From assembly GCA_963969595.1 (NCBI GenBank), contig OZ018408.1, forward strand, positions 31,372,108 to 31,436,107: a stretch of 64,000 nt of DNA, written 5' to 3'. How positions within the stretch are numbered: the stretch's first letter is position 1; the number at the start of each line of letters is the position of its first letter. Both the position numbers and the translations under genes were made by a program. Below are positions 1 through 12,760 of this stretch, piece after piece. Origin of the DNA: Neckera pumila (taxonomy: Eukaryota; Streptophyta; Bryopsida; Hypnales; Neckeraceae). The notes below the pieces were generated by a model. It was not told the origin of the DNA, searched no databases, and was given only the letters and a program-made list of their open reading frames with translations.

Positions 1-1043
1 AGCATTGAGGTGCATAAAATTTATCTCAAAACAAATTTTTAATTTAAAAAAAAATTACTTACGGCTTTTTTTATGTCCATGTACAAAGGTTTGCCCTTCA
101 CACTAGTGAATTGAATGTTCAGATTTCATTAAATCACACCAACCACATTTTATTTTATTATACAGCTTCACATTACTTTGTGTCTATACAATTTGCTATT
201 TAATGGATGAATAGAACATTATAGGTGTCCTTGCTATGTCATTGATGGATGATAGTGTGAACAATTGTGTCTTTTTGCCACTGCCACACTTCTTGACTTG
301 CTAGGGTCACATCACCATTTCACTTGCACATATTGTGTTATTAATGCCATTGATTAATGGGAATAACTATGTCCTTTTGTCACTGCCTTGCAAGGGTCCT
401 TTTACCACTGTTGAATTGCACATGTTGCGATATTAATGCCATTAATGGATGTGAACAACCATGTCCCTTTGCAACTGCCACAAATTTGACTTGACGTGAA
501 CCTGGTCTTGACAAAGAGCTTTTAAACAAGTTGACTAGCCAATCTTTTTTGAGATTTAGAGGCAATATTTCTTTGCAGTTACTTTCTTAAAGGTTGTCCA
601 AGTGGAGATTAAAACTACAATTGTGGTCAACTCTTCTTCAAAAGCTGTCCAAATGTAATGATCCTTTTTTTGAAGTAATGGTATTAAAAGAAATCATCTA
701 CATGTTTTTACTACAATTTCCTCTCTACCATTGGCACCCTCATTGTGTGCCCAAAATTGCCAAAATTCCAAAGCGGTCTCTTCACTTCTTTAGAATGTAA
801 GTTTAGGATCTTCCAAAATTCTTTCAAGGAAAATTGTACATCTAATTTGTACAATCAATTGATATTGGTTACTCCCAAAATCGTTCAAATTCCAACTGCA
901 ACACTTTGTTTACAATCCTATATGGCCTTTTTGCCTCCAGATGTAGTGAAAGTTGTAGACAAGTTTAGATTATGACAAATCAACATAATATCTCTTAAAT
1001 TAAATTTTGATTATTAATGTGTCTAGATGTAAGGATTTCCCAT
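1..1043. repeat. Dispersed repeat, left inverted arm
   Basis: There is no gene here. From about 190 to 970 the sequence is a diverged reverse complement of about 9330-10770. Matching blocks include the 'tcttgacttgctagggtcac' type unit (a tandem motif of roughly 100-150 bp), the stretch around 570-660 (cttaaaggttgtcc, acaattgtggtcaactctt) and the stretch around 830-960 (gaaaattgtacatctaatttgtac). The short frames at 594-975 are degenerate repeat sequence, not genes. Bases 1-189 are AT-rich with nothing recognisable. Confidence 0.6.
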
Positions 1044-1047
1044 TTAA

Positions 1048-1954
1048 CCCCTAAAGGACCATTGTCCGTTCGGGGGACAAATGGGATTTTAGGCAGGTAC
1101 CTATGGGCTGAATTTTTGTTGTGATTTTCCAAAACTTTTTTGAAGATAGAAAAAACAATAAGCTTCATGGGAATATATATATTTTTTCAATTGGTGCCCG
1201 GGAACAAAAGTTATGCCCAAATAAGCTCAAATAGGGGAGAGTGGGCACCAGAAAATTTTGCAAAAAATTTAATTTAATTAATTTTTTTTTTCTTATAGAT
1301 TATATTTTTGCCTATTTGGAAAGCTTTTGTTCATTTCATTTGGATTTTTTATGAGAAAGTTATGGACAATCTTGTTTTTCAGGCAATTACAGCATCTTCT
1401 TGAAAAAAATAACTTGTAGGATTCATTACGGAATGCATTTTTTGCAATTTTTCAAAAAAATTCTACATGGTTCAATTTTCTTGCTAGAACAATCTCACCA
1501 TTGGGATTAGTGCATTTTAATTCCATCTAAAAGATATCAATATTTTAGATTTTCCTTCTATCTTGTACTATCTTCTACTTAACAATTTTTTTAATAATAA
1601 AAATTAAGTTTTTTTTTATTTCTTTTTTTTTCCTAGACTCTCAACTCAATTCTCCACTGTAAAGATTTAAAGCTCAAAACTTTGTAGTGCAAAAAATTTA
1701 AGTTAAAAATGTTCAAAGTCAAGAAATCTAGTCCAGCAATGTGTTGAAAATCTTTTAATTTTCACTTTGAACAGAGATATCTTGCAATCTGCGTGGTCAA
1801 AAATTCTGAAATTTTTTCCACACATTGCCATACTAGTTAGGTATAAGATCTAATGGTTGGATGTGCAAAAAAGAAATTTCAGATTTTACTCTTTGCTCTT
1901 GGAATCGCAGTTTGAAAGTTCTTTGGTAGAAAAAAGGCCTTGGTCCTTTAGGGG
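1048..1954. mobile_element. piggyBac-like miniature element 1 (TTAA-flanked)
   Basis: A 907-bp AT-rich non-coding unit begins CCCCTAAAGGACCA and ends TGGTCCTTTAGGGG, which are inverted terminal repeats. It lies between TTAA (1044-1047) and TTAA (1955-1958). A TTAA duplication with C-run termini is the hallmark of piggyBac insertions, so I infer a non-autonomous piggyBac-type element. Subterminal sequence includes a short hairpin-prone stretch (TTGTCC...GGGGACAA). Copies at 7932-8855 and 3843-4420 are homologous in opposite orientation. Confidence 0.75.
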
Positions 1955-1958
1955 TTAA

Positions 1959-3838
1959 GGTAACTCCCCCCATTCCTGACCACTAACCCATTCCCAACCT
2001 ACAGGTGCACATATTTCCGACCACGCTTAGAATGTGGGTTTTTCTTGTTTTCAAGGTTGGAACTAACAAATACGTGACACATATCCCAAGCTGTGGAAAA
2101 AAAATAGGAAATAATGACTAGGTAAAAGGTTATTGAATGATTGGAATTGGAGGATTCTTCACATTGGCCATGGGTCCAGCGCACTTTTTGCCTCCCAAAA
2201 TTCATAGTAATTTCAATTCAAGCAATAAAATTACAAATTTTTTTGCAATCCATGTCATTTCTATTGATGTATCTCTGAAAAATATTTGTTTTGCCTTCAC
2301 TACTCCAGATCATGTCGGAATTCCTTATTTGGTCGGTTATAGGAGGGTTTATCTTAAATTGTTGACTTTAATGTTTGGCTTGCATAGAATTCAAATATGC
2401 ATCCTTTTTTTTGGAAGGTCCAATTATTTTTTTACAATCAAATGTTCATGGCCATGGACGCAAGGGTGTCAAGGTCTCATTAGAAGCTTACTTTCAGTAG
2501 ATTAGGATTTAGGATGGTTTGGACAAACTAGAATGGCCATGGACAAAAACTTTTCAAACAGTCTATGTATACAAGGAAAGGCTAATATTTTAAATATTTT
2601 CCCTACAATGGTTACAAAAGTATTGCATTAACAAATATGTAATAAAAACAAGGGACTGCTTCTTTACTTAGTACATTCAAGTGAGTGTTCCAATGCAATC
2701 AATTACAAATGACAAATTCTAATTGGAGATTAACATGAAATCCTAAAAGGTCTCTCTCTCTATACACTGCAAATCACATTTGAAAGGGAGTTGAATCCAA
2801 ATTTTTCAAGCTTTAAATTCTTAGCTTGAAATATGCACCAAAGATGGATACTCTAAACTTTACAATTGAGATTGATCAAGGTGCAATTACATTTTGGATG
2901 TGCACACTATTCGAAGTTAAATAATGCAATTGTAATGATCATCCTTTTTTTTAAAAGCAATGAAGGCTTCATAGATTTTATTATAGTTGTTATTCCCTTT
3001 TCCATATGTTATTCTCTTGATCATTGACTGAGTATTTGTCTCTTTTATTTTTTATATGTAGTACAATACTCTTGATGGGCTTCTAAGAAGCAATGTAGAC
3101 TAGTTACAATATAATCGTTGGGTGGAATATAAATTTCTTTTGTAATTTTTTAAGAAATGTATTTGTACCACCAATATTTGTTAACCGAAAAGAGGTTGGC
3201 AATAAAGACTATTTCATTTCAAATAATTTATTTATTAAAAAATTTAAATATGTCAGTTTTGAAAACTAATAAATCAAATCAATTGATTAATGTTCAAAGT
3301 TTTTAATTGAATTATTTCAAATGTAGAAATGTAAACTTACAACCTTCAACTTCCTAATTTAACCCTTAAAGGTCCATGCATCCAGAAAGTGGATGCGCCT
3401 TGGTCAACCTCAATTATAACTCTCAAAATAACCATTTTTGGAATTTGATTTTAACTAAAAAAATGGAATTTGACAAGTTCTATTTCTACTCCATTTCAAC
3501 ACTTTGAAAAATGTAAAAAATTGAAAGAGCTATTGAGTTGAAAGCTCCATCTATTAAAATCCAAATAACACAGTATGGTGTGTTTTTCATTCATAATTTC
3601 TTTAAGAAAAATTATTTTATATTTAAATTATAGAATTAGGTTTCTCATTCCATCCTTCATTTATGGTTAAAATTATAGATTATTCTAACATATATTGTAA
3701 TTTATATAATTTGATTTCTACCTTTAGCTTTAAAAAATCACAATAATCTGATTTTTCCATCAAAAATATTGAAAAAGCAACATAAATAGAAAATGCATTT
3801 TCCTACTAACAAAAAATATCAAAACTTTATACATCTAC
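1959..3838. other. AT-rich gene-free stretch
   Basis: I see no gene. Short frames at 1999-2505 show no recognisable domain and no splice context. At 3359-3362 a TTAA is followed by CCCTTAAAGGTCC and a small hairpin (GCATCC...GGATGC, 3374-3390). This may be one end of another miniature element, but I could not find its partner end. Confidence 0.5.
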
Positions 3839-3842
3839 TTAA

Positions 3843-4420
3843 CCCCTAAAGTCCCATGGCCATTTTTCTGTCAAAAATCACTCAAAACTGTTACTTTTGT
3901 TGCATTCATCTAAAAGATCAGAATTTTTTTTTTTTCTTAGAAACTAACCGTAGGATCTTGTACTACACTTTTTATAGATCATGTAATAAAAATTTAGTGG
4001 TGTTTGACCATACAGATTGAAAAATATCAGCATTCAAAGTGAAAGAAAAAGTTTTTTTCAAGAAGATTCTCTAATTGCCCGAAAAACAAGATTGTCCATA
4101 ACTTTCTCATAAAAAATCCAAATGAAATGAATCAAAGCTTCCCAAATAGGCAAAAATATAATCTATAAGGAGAAAAAATTAAAAAAATTAAATTAAATTT
4201 TTTGCAAAATTTTTTTGCTGCCCCCTCTCCCCTATTTTGAGCTTATTTGGGCATAACTTTTGCTCCCGGGCACCGATTGAAATAAAAATTACATTCCCCA
4301 AAAGCTAATAAGTTTTTCTATCTTATGGGAAAGTTTCAGAAAGTTTCATTAAAAACTGAGCTCATAGGAACCTGCCCAAAATCCATTTTGTCCCCCGTAG
4401 GGACAATGGGACTTTAGGGG
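3843..4420. mobile_element. piggyBac-like miniature element 2 (shorter form)
   Basis: A 578-bp element begins CCCCTAAAGTCCCAT and ends ATGGGACTTTAGGGG, with TTAA on both sides (3839-3842 and 4421-4424). Its right part is the reverse complement of the left part of element 1 (the tttgtcccccg / cgggggacaaa block and the 'aacctgcccaaaatcc' block). It is therefore an internally shortened relative in opposite orientation. The terminal variant (GTCCCAT instead of GGACCAT) is matched at both ends, so the inverted repeat has co-varied. Confidence 0.75.
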
Positions 4421-4424
4421 TTAA

Positions 4425-4954
4425 ATAAAAGGATAAATTTGGTTTGATAGTCGAAGTTGAGTCCAAGGTTTTTGTCGTGGTTGTTTTGGGTGTAAAAAAT
4501 AAAATAACTAATTCAAAATTTTTCACACTAATTTCTATTGCTACTTGTAACTCTTGAAAAAATTTCAAATCATTTGGATTGTTTTTGCTATTTACTTGTT
4601 TATGGTCATTTTTTGCAATAAAAATTATAACAATTACAATTTTTTACAAAACAAATTGAAATTTTCCACAATGATATATAATTTAGAATCTCAAGTGATA
4701 AAAATATGAGATTTTTTTTTAACACTATCTAAAAGGCTAAATTTAACTCAGAGAGGAAGTTTGACCATTTCACAGTGGATCAAGACATTCATGGGTTAAT
4801 ATCGAGTGACAAATGTTAGTTTAGCAAGTGCATCCAATGTTCTAAAACTCATTTAATATGTGAAAAAAAAGGTCAACATAAAGAATTTCGAGTGCAGTTC
4901 CCAAAGAATTCCATCAAAATTGTTTGAAACTTCTCAAGACCCGGCAGATAGGGT
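4425..4954. other. AT-rich spacer upstream of H2A.Z
   Basis: No coding or RNA gene is recognisable. The base composition changes sharply near 4950, where the GC-rich promoter region of the histone gene begins. Confidence 0.5.
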
Positions 4955-5809
4955 ATGGTACCTGGAGACATGCACCCGGATGCGGGAAGTCCCGCTGACC
5001 CGACAACATACCCGTCTGGGCGGGTTATCAACTGCAGCCAGGAGCTCTGTTCATCCCAGTCCCGCACTCCCGCTTGCGTTTTCTATTTCTTTTCCCTCTC
5101 GCGCTCTTCCGTTTTCCGCAAGCACGGAAGAAGCAAACCCCAAAGCCAAGCCCAGCCAGGCCATCGTCGCAATCGTCGCAATCGGACTGCTCTGGGTTTT
5201 CCATCCCGGATCGCAAGAATCATCGCACCTCCCTCACAGGCAGGCAGCTCCCGATTCCGAACCTTCGCCGCTCTCCGCTCCCCTCCTCGTTTGGTTTGTT
5301 TCTTTTCAAACTGACATTTCGTGGCGGGTGGCTCGCGGCTGCCTCCCCTGGCTGCGCTTCACTTGTGGCGGGAAAATCAAACAAACCCAACATTCTCTTG
5401 GGGGGCAAACCTGTTTTCGCCTCTCCCCGTTCCACTCCCTTGGCAGCTGCCAACGTTTCGGGTTCTGTTGCTTCGCGTTTTGTGTTCCTGAGATCGTGGT
5501 TTGGACTTGCGGGGTGGAGTGAGTGGTTTCTGCGAATTATACGTCGCTTTCGTTGGGTCGCTGTCAGAGAGTTTTTCATCTGGTTCTTATTCGGAGCTTT
5601 TCGATTTTTTAGCTTATTTCACACATTTTATTCTTGGGTGTTGGATTATTTGGTGGACTGCTGTGTAGGCTTCTTGATCACTCTGTATGTTGGGGTGAGT
5701 GGAGGGCTCAGCTGGGGAGAGTTTTTTCGTCCACCGTTTTGTGGGTTCATTGCGTGATTGGGTTCGGTGGAGCGGTTCGTTTTTATTATTTCCAGCAGCA
5801 GGAGACACC
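4955..5809 (+). promoter_or_regulatory. GC-rich promoter and 5' UTR region of H2A.Z
   Basis: About 850 bp of GC- and CpG-rich sequence precede the H2A.Z start. Long overlapping frames on both strands here are a by-product of the composition and show no domain. A pyrimidine tract ending TTTCCAG at 5790-5794 may be the 3' splice site of a 5' UTR intron, leaving a leader of about 15 nt before the ATG at 5810. I see no convincing TATA box, so the promoter may be of the CpG-rich, dispersed-start type. Confidence 0.45.
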
Positions 5810-6703
5810 ATGGTGGTGGGCGGGAACCAGTCGGGCAAAGGCGCCAAGGGGCTGCTGATGGGGAAAGCGGCAGCGCCGGTGATTGACGACAAGAAGGATA
5901 AGAAGAAGCCGACTTCTCGATCATCCCGGGCCGGTCTTCAGGTTCGTCGTGGTTTCGTGGTCGTTTGTTTGTCTTTGTTCTTGGCATTGTTTCGTTCCGT
6001 TGGGTTCGTGTTGCTGTGTTGTGGCTTGAATTACACTCAATGTGGTTGGAGCTAATGCTTAGTTTCTTCCGGTTGGTTCCGTCCTTGTGCCGGTATGGTT
6101 GCCTGCATTGTCACATGAGTTGTCACATCCTTTCGTGAGCGAAGAGTAGATGGGAGTGTATTTGCGTGCTTGTTTATGGATTGTAAAGTCAGAGTCTCTT
6201 GGATGGGTGTGACTGAGGGCTTAATTCATTCCTTCATTTAGTGTCGTTTTGGACCTGCTTCCCGGCGCTTGATAGACTTTGTGGGATTGGCCTCAACATG
6301 AGAATTTAGCCTGAGTCCGCTCTTTCAGCAGAGCTTGATTTTTCTCAAGCCCTTTGTGAATGCTGGACGTTGACGTTGTTCGTCCCTTGTTCTTTGCGTG
6401 CAGTTCCCTGTGGGTCGTATCCACCGTCTGCTGAAGTCGAGGGTTGCCGCGAATGGCCGCGTGGGCGCCACCGCCGCGGTGTACTCGGCCGCCATCCTGG
6501 AGTATCTGACTGCCGAGGTGTTGGAGTTGGCGGGCAATGCCAGCAAGGACCTGAAGGTGAAGCGTATCACCCCGCGGCATCTGCAGCTGGCCATCCGTGG
6601 AGACGAGGAGCTGGACACGCTGATCAAGGGCACCATCGCCGGCGGAGGTGTGATTCCGCACATCCACAAGTCTCTGATCAACAAGGCGACGAAGAAGGAC
6701 TGA
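5810..6703 (+). CDS. H2A.Z: Histone H2A.Z variant
   Basis: This is an H2A.Z-type histone, which replaces canonical H2A in nucleosomes near transcription starts and is loaded by SWR1-type remodellers. Two exons: 5810-5941 (44 codons) and 6404-6703 (99 codons plus TGA), joined in phase 0 across a 462-bp intron with CAG|GTTCGT donor and GCGTGCAG acceptor. The 143-residue product has a Gly/Lys-rich N-terminal tail, then [17 protein letters not shown] at the start of the fold, [17 protein letters not shown] (L1 loop and alpha-2), and [18 protein letters not shown]. The last replaces the canonical H2A acidic-patch sequence and is diagnostic of H2A.Z. The C terminus ends [13 protein letters not shown]. 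The tail is slightly longer than in Arabidopsis HTA9-type proteins (about 134 residues). The intron follows the codon for Gln in AGLQ. No damage is seen; it is the only convincingly intact gene in the window. Confidence 0.97.
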
Positions 6704-7925
6704 GCAAGTGTCGCCGTCGCAGCAGCCTAGTTTAGGAGAGTCCCCTGTCCGTCAACGCAGGGTGTTGCACGATGTGACGCATTGGAGAGGAGGACGAACA
6801 AGAAAGGTTTCCTTCAATCGAGTTCTTTGTCCGATGCCCTTCTCGAGGGAGTTGGTGATGGAGACGGCCTCTTCTGATTTTTTTGATTGGAAGCCTTTGT
6901 GTATAATGGGACGATGTGGTGCGATAGAGGTTTAGCTTGGCATGTTCGGTTCCGGCTTGGTCTGGCGTCGTTCATGGGGTTGTCCGTGTTTCTGAAGCTT
7001 GCCAGATTTTTATTTTTTAGCATTGTAGTTTCTTAGTAGTAGTTTCTTTTATCGAATCCCTCAGTGAACGCTATTCCTATGTACTTGAGCTTTTCAATGG
7101 CGCTTTAACATTCGCAACTCTGGTTCTCGATGGTGTGTGTTGAATTTGTGCCTAAGGATGTGCTGTTGAGAATCAAATTCTCGAGGTCTTTCCTGAAGTT
7201 TGTTGGTTGTTATTTGTATGTAGATGTTGGTTATTTCGTGCTCTGATTCCGACGTTTCTACTTTATTTTGTGGGTTCTTTGAACTCGTTTTTAAATCCGG
7301 TGTAACTTATCACCCAAAGTGAGCTGATTCCTTGTCACAATTTTCTGCGTATTAACCCTGTGTTTTTTGTGGTCGTTGAATTTAGTGTTGGTAAATCGAT
7401 GAGCGGAGCACTTCCGTGTGCTCTCAATTTCTGTGCGAAGGTGAAGTATGACCGGTTCTGTTTTCAATGTGGTCGAATCGGTTTATTTACTCTTATAATG
7501 ACGACGGAGTCACGAAGTGGGAATTGGATGATTTCAAATGAGCAAAACAGGCTGAGGAACTACATTTTTTCATACAATTTTTCTGCGGATTTCTTTGGAT
7601 GTGTTTGCATGGGGCATTGATCAAAATTTTCTGGTTGAGGTGGTATTGACTTCTCAGAAAGAAAATGCTAAAATGAATGGATCACAAAAGGCCTTTTTTT
7701 TTAATATCTTTCACATTTTTTTGAGGATCTTTGGAGTAAATTTGGAGTCATATTTTAGGAAGTATTATTGCACTTTATAAAGTTTTTAAATTCATGAATT
7801 CTTACTAATTTTTTTTCAAATAGAATTCTCATTCCACTTACTAAAGAATCTTTGAAAATATGTTACTTGCATTAAAAGTTTTTTTCATGAATAAATTTGA
7901 TTGAAGTTTCTTGAAATCAAAACCT
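6704..7925 (+). other. H2A.Z 3' UTR and downstream spacer
   Basis: A GC-moderate region follows the TGA, fading into AT-rich DNA by about 7600. It is plausibly the 3' UTR, with T-rich tracts near 7000-7060 possible for 3' end formation. It has no polyadenylation signal I would defend, and no stem-loop of the animal replication-dependent histone type. Short frames at 6708-7780 lack domains. Confidence 0.4.
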
Positions 7926-7931
7926 TTTTAA

Positions 7932-8855
7932 CCCCTAAAGGACCGAGGTGATTTTCCTACCAAAAACCATTCAAAACTGTCATTTCTATTGCGGAGAGAA
8001 AAGAGTTTAAAAAATTGTTTTTTTTTCATATCCAACCATAAGATCTTATACTTGACTAGTATATGAATATGTGGAAGAAATTTCAGAAACTTTGACCACG
8101 AAGATTGCAAGATATATGCATTTAAAGTGAAGAAAACAAGTTTTTTTCCACCTTGCTTGACTAGATTTTTTGGCTTTGAATCTTTTAGTTCAAATTTTTT
8201 GCACTATTGATTTCAATTTTCTACTTATTTATGTTAAGTAGTTGAATTGAGAATCTACCAAAAAATTTTAGGAAAAAAAGCACTTAGTTTTCACTCATTA
8301 AAAAATTATTAAGTAAAGGTGGGTACAAGATTGAAGAAAAAAATAAATTGTTAATAGCTTTTAGATGGAATTGAATCACAATAATCCCAATGGTGAAATT
8401 GTTTTAGCAAGAAAATCTAATCATGTCTAACAATTTTTTTTGAAAAATTCTCAAAATTGCATTCAAAAATGAATTCTACAACTTATTTTTTCAAGAAGAT
8501 GCTTAGATTGCCCAAAATACTAAGATTGTCCATAACTTTCTCATTATTAGTCCAAATTGAATGAAACAAAGCTTCACATGTAGACAAAAATATAACCTTT
8601 GAGGAAAAATTTTGAAAAAAAATTATTTTGACTTTTTGTGGTTTTTTTTTGTGCTGCCCGCAAAATTCCAATTTTACTTATTGTGCCATATCTTTTGCTC
8701 TTGGGCATCAAATAAAATAAAAATTATATATTCACAAAGATATTGCAAAAATACACAACTTCAAAAAATCCCATAAAATATTACTAAAAATTGAGATCGT
8801 AGGAACCTGCTCGGACCCAATTTGTCTCCCAAGGGGACAACCGGTCCTTTAGGGG
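7932..8855. mobile_element. piggyBac-like miniature element 3
   Basis: A 924-bp element begins CCCCTAAAGGACCG and ends CGGTCCTTTAGGGG, flanked by TTAA at 7928-7931 and 8856-8859. Internally it is the reverse-orientation homologue of element 1: the end segment ggaacctgctcgg...tttgtctccc matches element 1's start in reverse. It has no transposase ORF. Terminal bases again co-vary between the two ends (ACCG/CGGT versus ACCA/TGGT in element 1). Confidence 0.75.
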
Positions 8856-8859
8856 TTAA

Positions 8860-9329
8860 ATAGTCTTGAAAAATCATTATATACAAGTGTATTATTTGTA
8901 TCTCAATATGTCCAAAATTGTTGAAAAAAAGCTAATATCTAAATTAGCTTTGGCAATTTTTGAAGTGTATGACAATTTATGAGAGCCATCATGTTTGTAT
9001 CATTGATTCATTTGTAGCATTCTTTTGTCTTGCCTTTGATTTATACGTTTTTTTTCTTGAAGCTTCTTCAATGAATAGAAATTGTATGAAGTGCACTCTT
9101 TACAACATTCATCATGATCTACAATTAGATGGTTGAGCGTTTAAAGCTTAATTTTGTATAAGGTTGTTGTGGTATTTCAAAAGTATTCATCAAGCTTGTA
9201 GAATAACAAATGAACTTTTAGTTATGTGTAAAAATTGCAAGGGAGTATTCATTGAATTTATAAATGGTGACTTTTCAACCACTTTCAACCTTTTCAACCC
9301 AATTCTACTTTGAGTTGTCATAATGCAAA
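8860..9329. other. AT-rich gene-free stretch
   Basis: No gene or clear repeat boundary is visible. It lies between miniature element 3 and the right inverted arm. Confidence 0.4.
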
Positions 9330-10770
9330 CTTGGTTATAATTTTTACTACATTTGGAGGCAAAAGGGCCATAGGGCTGTGAACGAGGTGAAGCAATTGGA
9401 ATAGGGGCAATTTTAGGTGTGACCAACTTTAATTGTACAAATTAGATGTACAATTCTCCTTGAAAGAATTTTGGAACATCCTAAATTTAAACCCTAAAAA
9501 ATTGAAGAGACCACTTTGGAATTTTGGCAACTTTCCACTACTTTTGTGCCAAAGAAAAGATAGTGGAATCAAAGATAGTGCCAAAGAAAGAGAGGAAATT
9601 GTTGTAAAAACATGTAGATGATTTCATTGAATACCATTACTTCAAAAAAGGAACATTACATTTAGACATCTTTTGTGGAAGAGTTGACTACAATTGTGGC
9701 TTTAATCTCAACTTAGATAACCTTTAAGAAAGTAATTGCACAGAAATATTGCCTCTAGGTCTCTTCATCTCAAAAAGGATTGACTTGGTCTCCTTATTTA
9801 AAAACTCCTTGGTGGTCAGGATCAAACCAAATCAGGAACGTGGCCGTGGCAAAGGGACATGGTTGTTCACATCCATCAATGGCACTAATGATACAATGGG
9901 TACAACTAAATCATGATGCTAGATTGACCCTAGCAAGGCAAGATCTGTGGCCGTGGCAAAGGAATACGATTGTTTCCATCCATCTATGGCATTAATGACA
10001 CAATGGTAACAATGGAATCGTGATGTTAGACTGACCTAGCAAGTCAAGACCCGTAGCATTGGCAAAAGGATACTATTGTTTACATCCATCAATGGAATTT
10101 CTTACAACATCCATCAACGCCATTTCTTACAACATCCATTAATGCCATTAATTACACAACATGGACAATTGAATGGTGATGCTAGACGACCCTAGCAAAT
10201 CAAGACGCGTGACAGAGGCAAAAGGACACAATTGTTCCCATCCATCAGCGGCATTTGCTTACAACATCCATCAATGCCATTAATAATACAATTGATGGAC
10301 AATTGAATGGTGATTCTAGAGTGACCTTAGCAAGTCAAGATGCATAGCAGTGGCAAAAACACACAGTTGTACCCAGCCATCAATAGAATTTTCTTACATC
10401 ATTCATCAATTGTATTAACAAAGAGATACAACTAAATGGTGATGCTAGAGTGACTCTAAGAAGTCAAGACACTTCTTAACTTGGCAAACGGACATGATTA
10501 TCTCCATCCATCAATGGCTTTTTTTCTTACATCATTCATCACAATATATGCACTTAAAAATGCAGATTGTGCAATGGAAACAACAAGCACATCAAGTAGA
10601 TTTTGTTGAGTTAACGCAATTTTTTTCTAGTGATCATTCATCAATGGCATTAATAACACAAGAGATACAATTGAATGTCAATGCTAAAATGATCCTAGCA
10701 AGTTGGAACACGTGGTAGTGCAAGGGGACATGGCAATCAACGTCTATCAATGACACATTGAAAAGTGATG
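9330..10770. repeat. Dispersed repeat, right inverted arm with tandem units
   Basis: This is the reverse-complement counterpart of about 190-970. From 9840 to 10720 it holds degenerate tandem units, each with a block like agcaagtcaagacncgtngcagtggcaaa, then ggacatnattgtt, ccatccatcaatggcatt and gaatggtgatgctaga. Unit starts near 9932, 10038, 10194, 10330 and 10457 give spacings of 106-156 bp. The frames inside are repeat translations, not genes. Confidence 0.6.
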
Positions 10771-11699
10771 CTAGAATGCAGCCAAATTTTTCGGTAAAAT
10801 TTTCTCCAAAACAATACTTTGTAGATGAGTAAAAAAAAACTATTAAGAAACTAGAAGTAATGCTAGAAATAAGTATCCCAGTGCATACATTTTACCTACT
10901 TGTACTAATAGAGGAAATGATTGCCCATTTTGCAACCATGTAAAATATATTAGTCCTCCATTACTCTTAGTTTTTTTTTATTATGAATTCTATTACTTGA
11001 AATTAGTTGGATATTGTCAACGATATTGTACCTTTGTGTATTGTGGGTAGTGGACGTCTTGAATTTTATTGTTTTTGTATACAATCAATTGACTTAGACA
11101 GCTTTAGAATATTTGTGCAATGCGGGAGAATCAAACTGAACTTTGTCTCCATAGCCAGGCTTGGTAGTTTAGTCGATTCATCTCAAGAACAACCGGTTGC
11201 TCAAAAGAGCATTACCACCATATGTATTCATTGTGAGTCCGTGACCTTCTTGTAGAATTGCGAGCTATATTGTCTCATTTATCTCCATTCCAAGGACTTG
11301 ATTCTACCTGGTATACTTTACTTTAGTATCACAATGTGTTGTTTTCATTTAGGCATGATTCTCATTCTAATCATATATCAATTATAGTCACTCATCATGT
11401 GCACCTTTATAGGGTTTTAAGTCAAGGCAAACTCTGCACATAGGCATTGGAACTTGGAAGATGTCGAAAGAGCTAGGGTAGCAACACATTGGATCCCTTG
11501 TAGTGGTGCTCTGGGCTCTTTCAAGTCAACTTCTACACGTTCATCTCAAGGATCCATCACCAATATGGGCAATCTAGAGACTTTGGCAATCATATTCGAG
11601 CATACTCCAGATTCAATGTACACTACAAGAAAATGGGGTGTTTTAATTGAGTTTTTAAGTATAGTCCTAGACATAAGGTTTTAAGCAATGACCTCTAAG
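10771..11699. other. Gene-free stretch with unrecognised short frames
   Basis: The frames at 11007-11255 and 11454-11684 do not resemble any domain I know and lack supporting splice or promoter signals. The composition is slightly richer than the flanks and may be an old repeat remnant. Confidence 0.3.
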
Positions 11700-12760
11700 G
11701 CAATTTTCAGCAATATTTGACTAGAAATACATGTCCCTTCCATGGTGTTTCCCATTTATTTTCCGCTTGTTGATTGTCCCAATTGGTTGTGACTTTTAAC
11801 CTTCTACATGAACCTTTATGTTTTAACCTTTGATTGGTCCTAGTATTCTATCTTGATTCTAGACTTTTACTTCTACTTTAACTCTACCTCTAGATTTTTA
11901 ATCTCATTTTCCTGACCCTTCTACTTTAACCCTAAGTTTTGACTTTTCCTTTCGAAATTTACTTCTAAGTTTTACTCTAACTTTCTAACTTCCAAAAATT
12001 ACTCTAAATTTCTACTGTCTAGATTTTAACTTCTAAATTCTATCTTCTAAATAGTACTCTACTCTTTTAACGTCTAAATGTTACTCTAAAGTTTTGACTT
12101 CTAAATTATCTCTCGGTTTTAACCCCTAAATTTACTCTAGTCGTTTTAACTCCTAATTTTTACCTCTAAATTAATTCCAGATTTTTACTTCCTAAATCCG
12201 ATCCTAAATTTTAACCCCTAACTAAACTTTTGCGGTTTACGTCCTAATTTAATTTTCACCTCTAAATTAACCTTGCTAATTATAATTCTAAATGGTTATC
12301 TCTAATTTAAACTCCAAATTAACTTCCTAATTCTGGTCCTAAGTTCCCTACTTTAATTTAAACTTCCAACTTAAGCTCCTAACTCTAATTCTAAATCTTG
12401 ATTCCTAAATTAATTTTGAATTAGCTCTAATTGGATTTTTTACGTCTTGATTTTTTCCTAATTTCTACTTTCCAAACCTAATTCTAGATTGTTGACTCCT
12501 AAATTAACACTAATTCCTACTTTTTAACTCTAGTCCTAATTTGGTCTATTGTTCTTTAAAACAAAGTTTACCAAAATTCATCCTTCTTGGACCGCTTAAC
12601 TTAACCTACCGTGGTCAATCCAAAGCCAAAGTTTTAGCGTAATATGTTTTCGGAAATCCCTATTCCTAATCTATAAACTTTAGAATCTAAACTTCTAATT
12701 CTTGCTAATCTTTGCTAATTATCTTGGATTAAAGCCTAACTAAGAGAACTACAAGCGAAT
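11700..12760. repeat. Pyrimidine-biased degenerate tandem tract
   Basis: About 1 kb is built from variations on ctaaatttttaacttcta and cctaattttaact-type words, strongly biased to T and C on the plus strand. It is non-coding. The purine-biased tract at 54.8-56.7 kb uses the complementary words (aaaattaggaag, gaagttagaa), suggesting related sequence in opposite orientation. Confidence 0.5.

Noticed and set aside
4860..6055. Several long overlapping frames on both strands upstream of H2A.Z (up to 227 codons)
   Set aside because: They arise from GC-rich promoter and leader sequence that is poor in stops. None has a domain. The only real coding segment is the 44-codon first exon of H2A.Z inside one of them.
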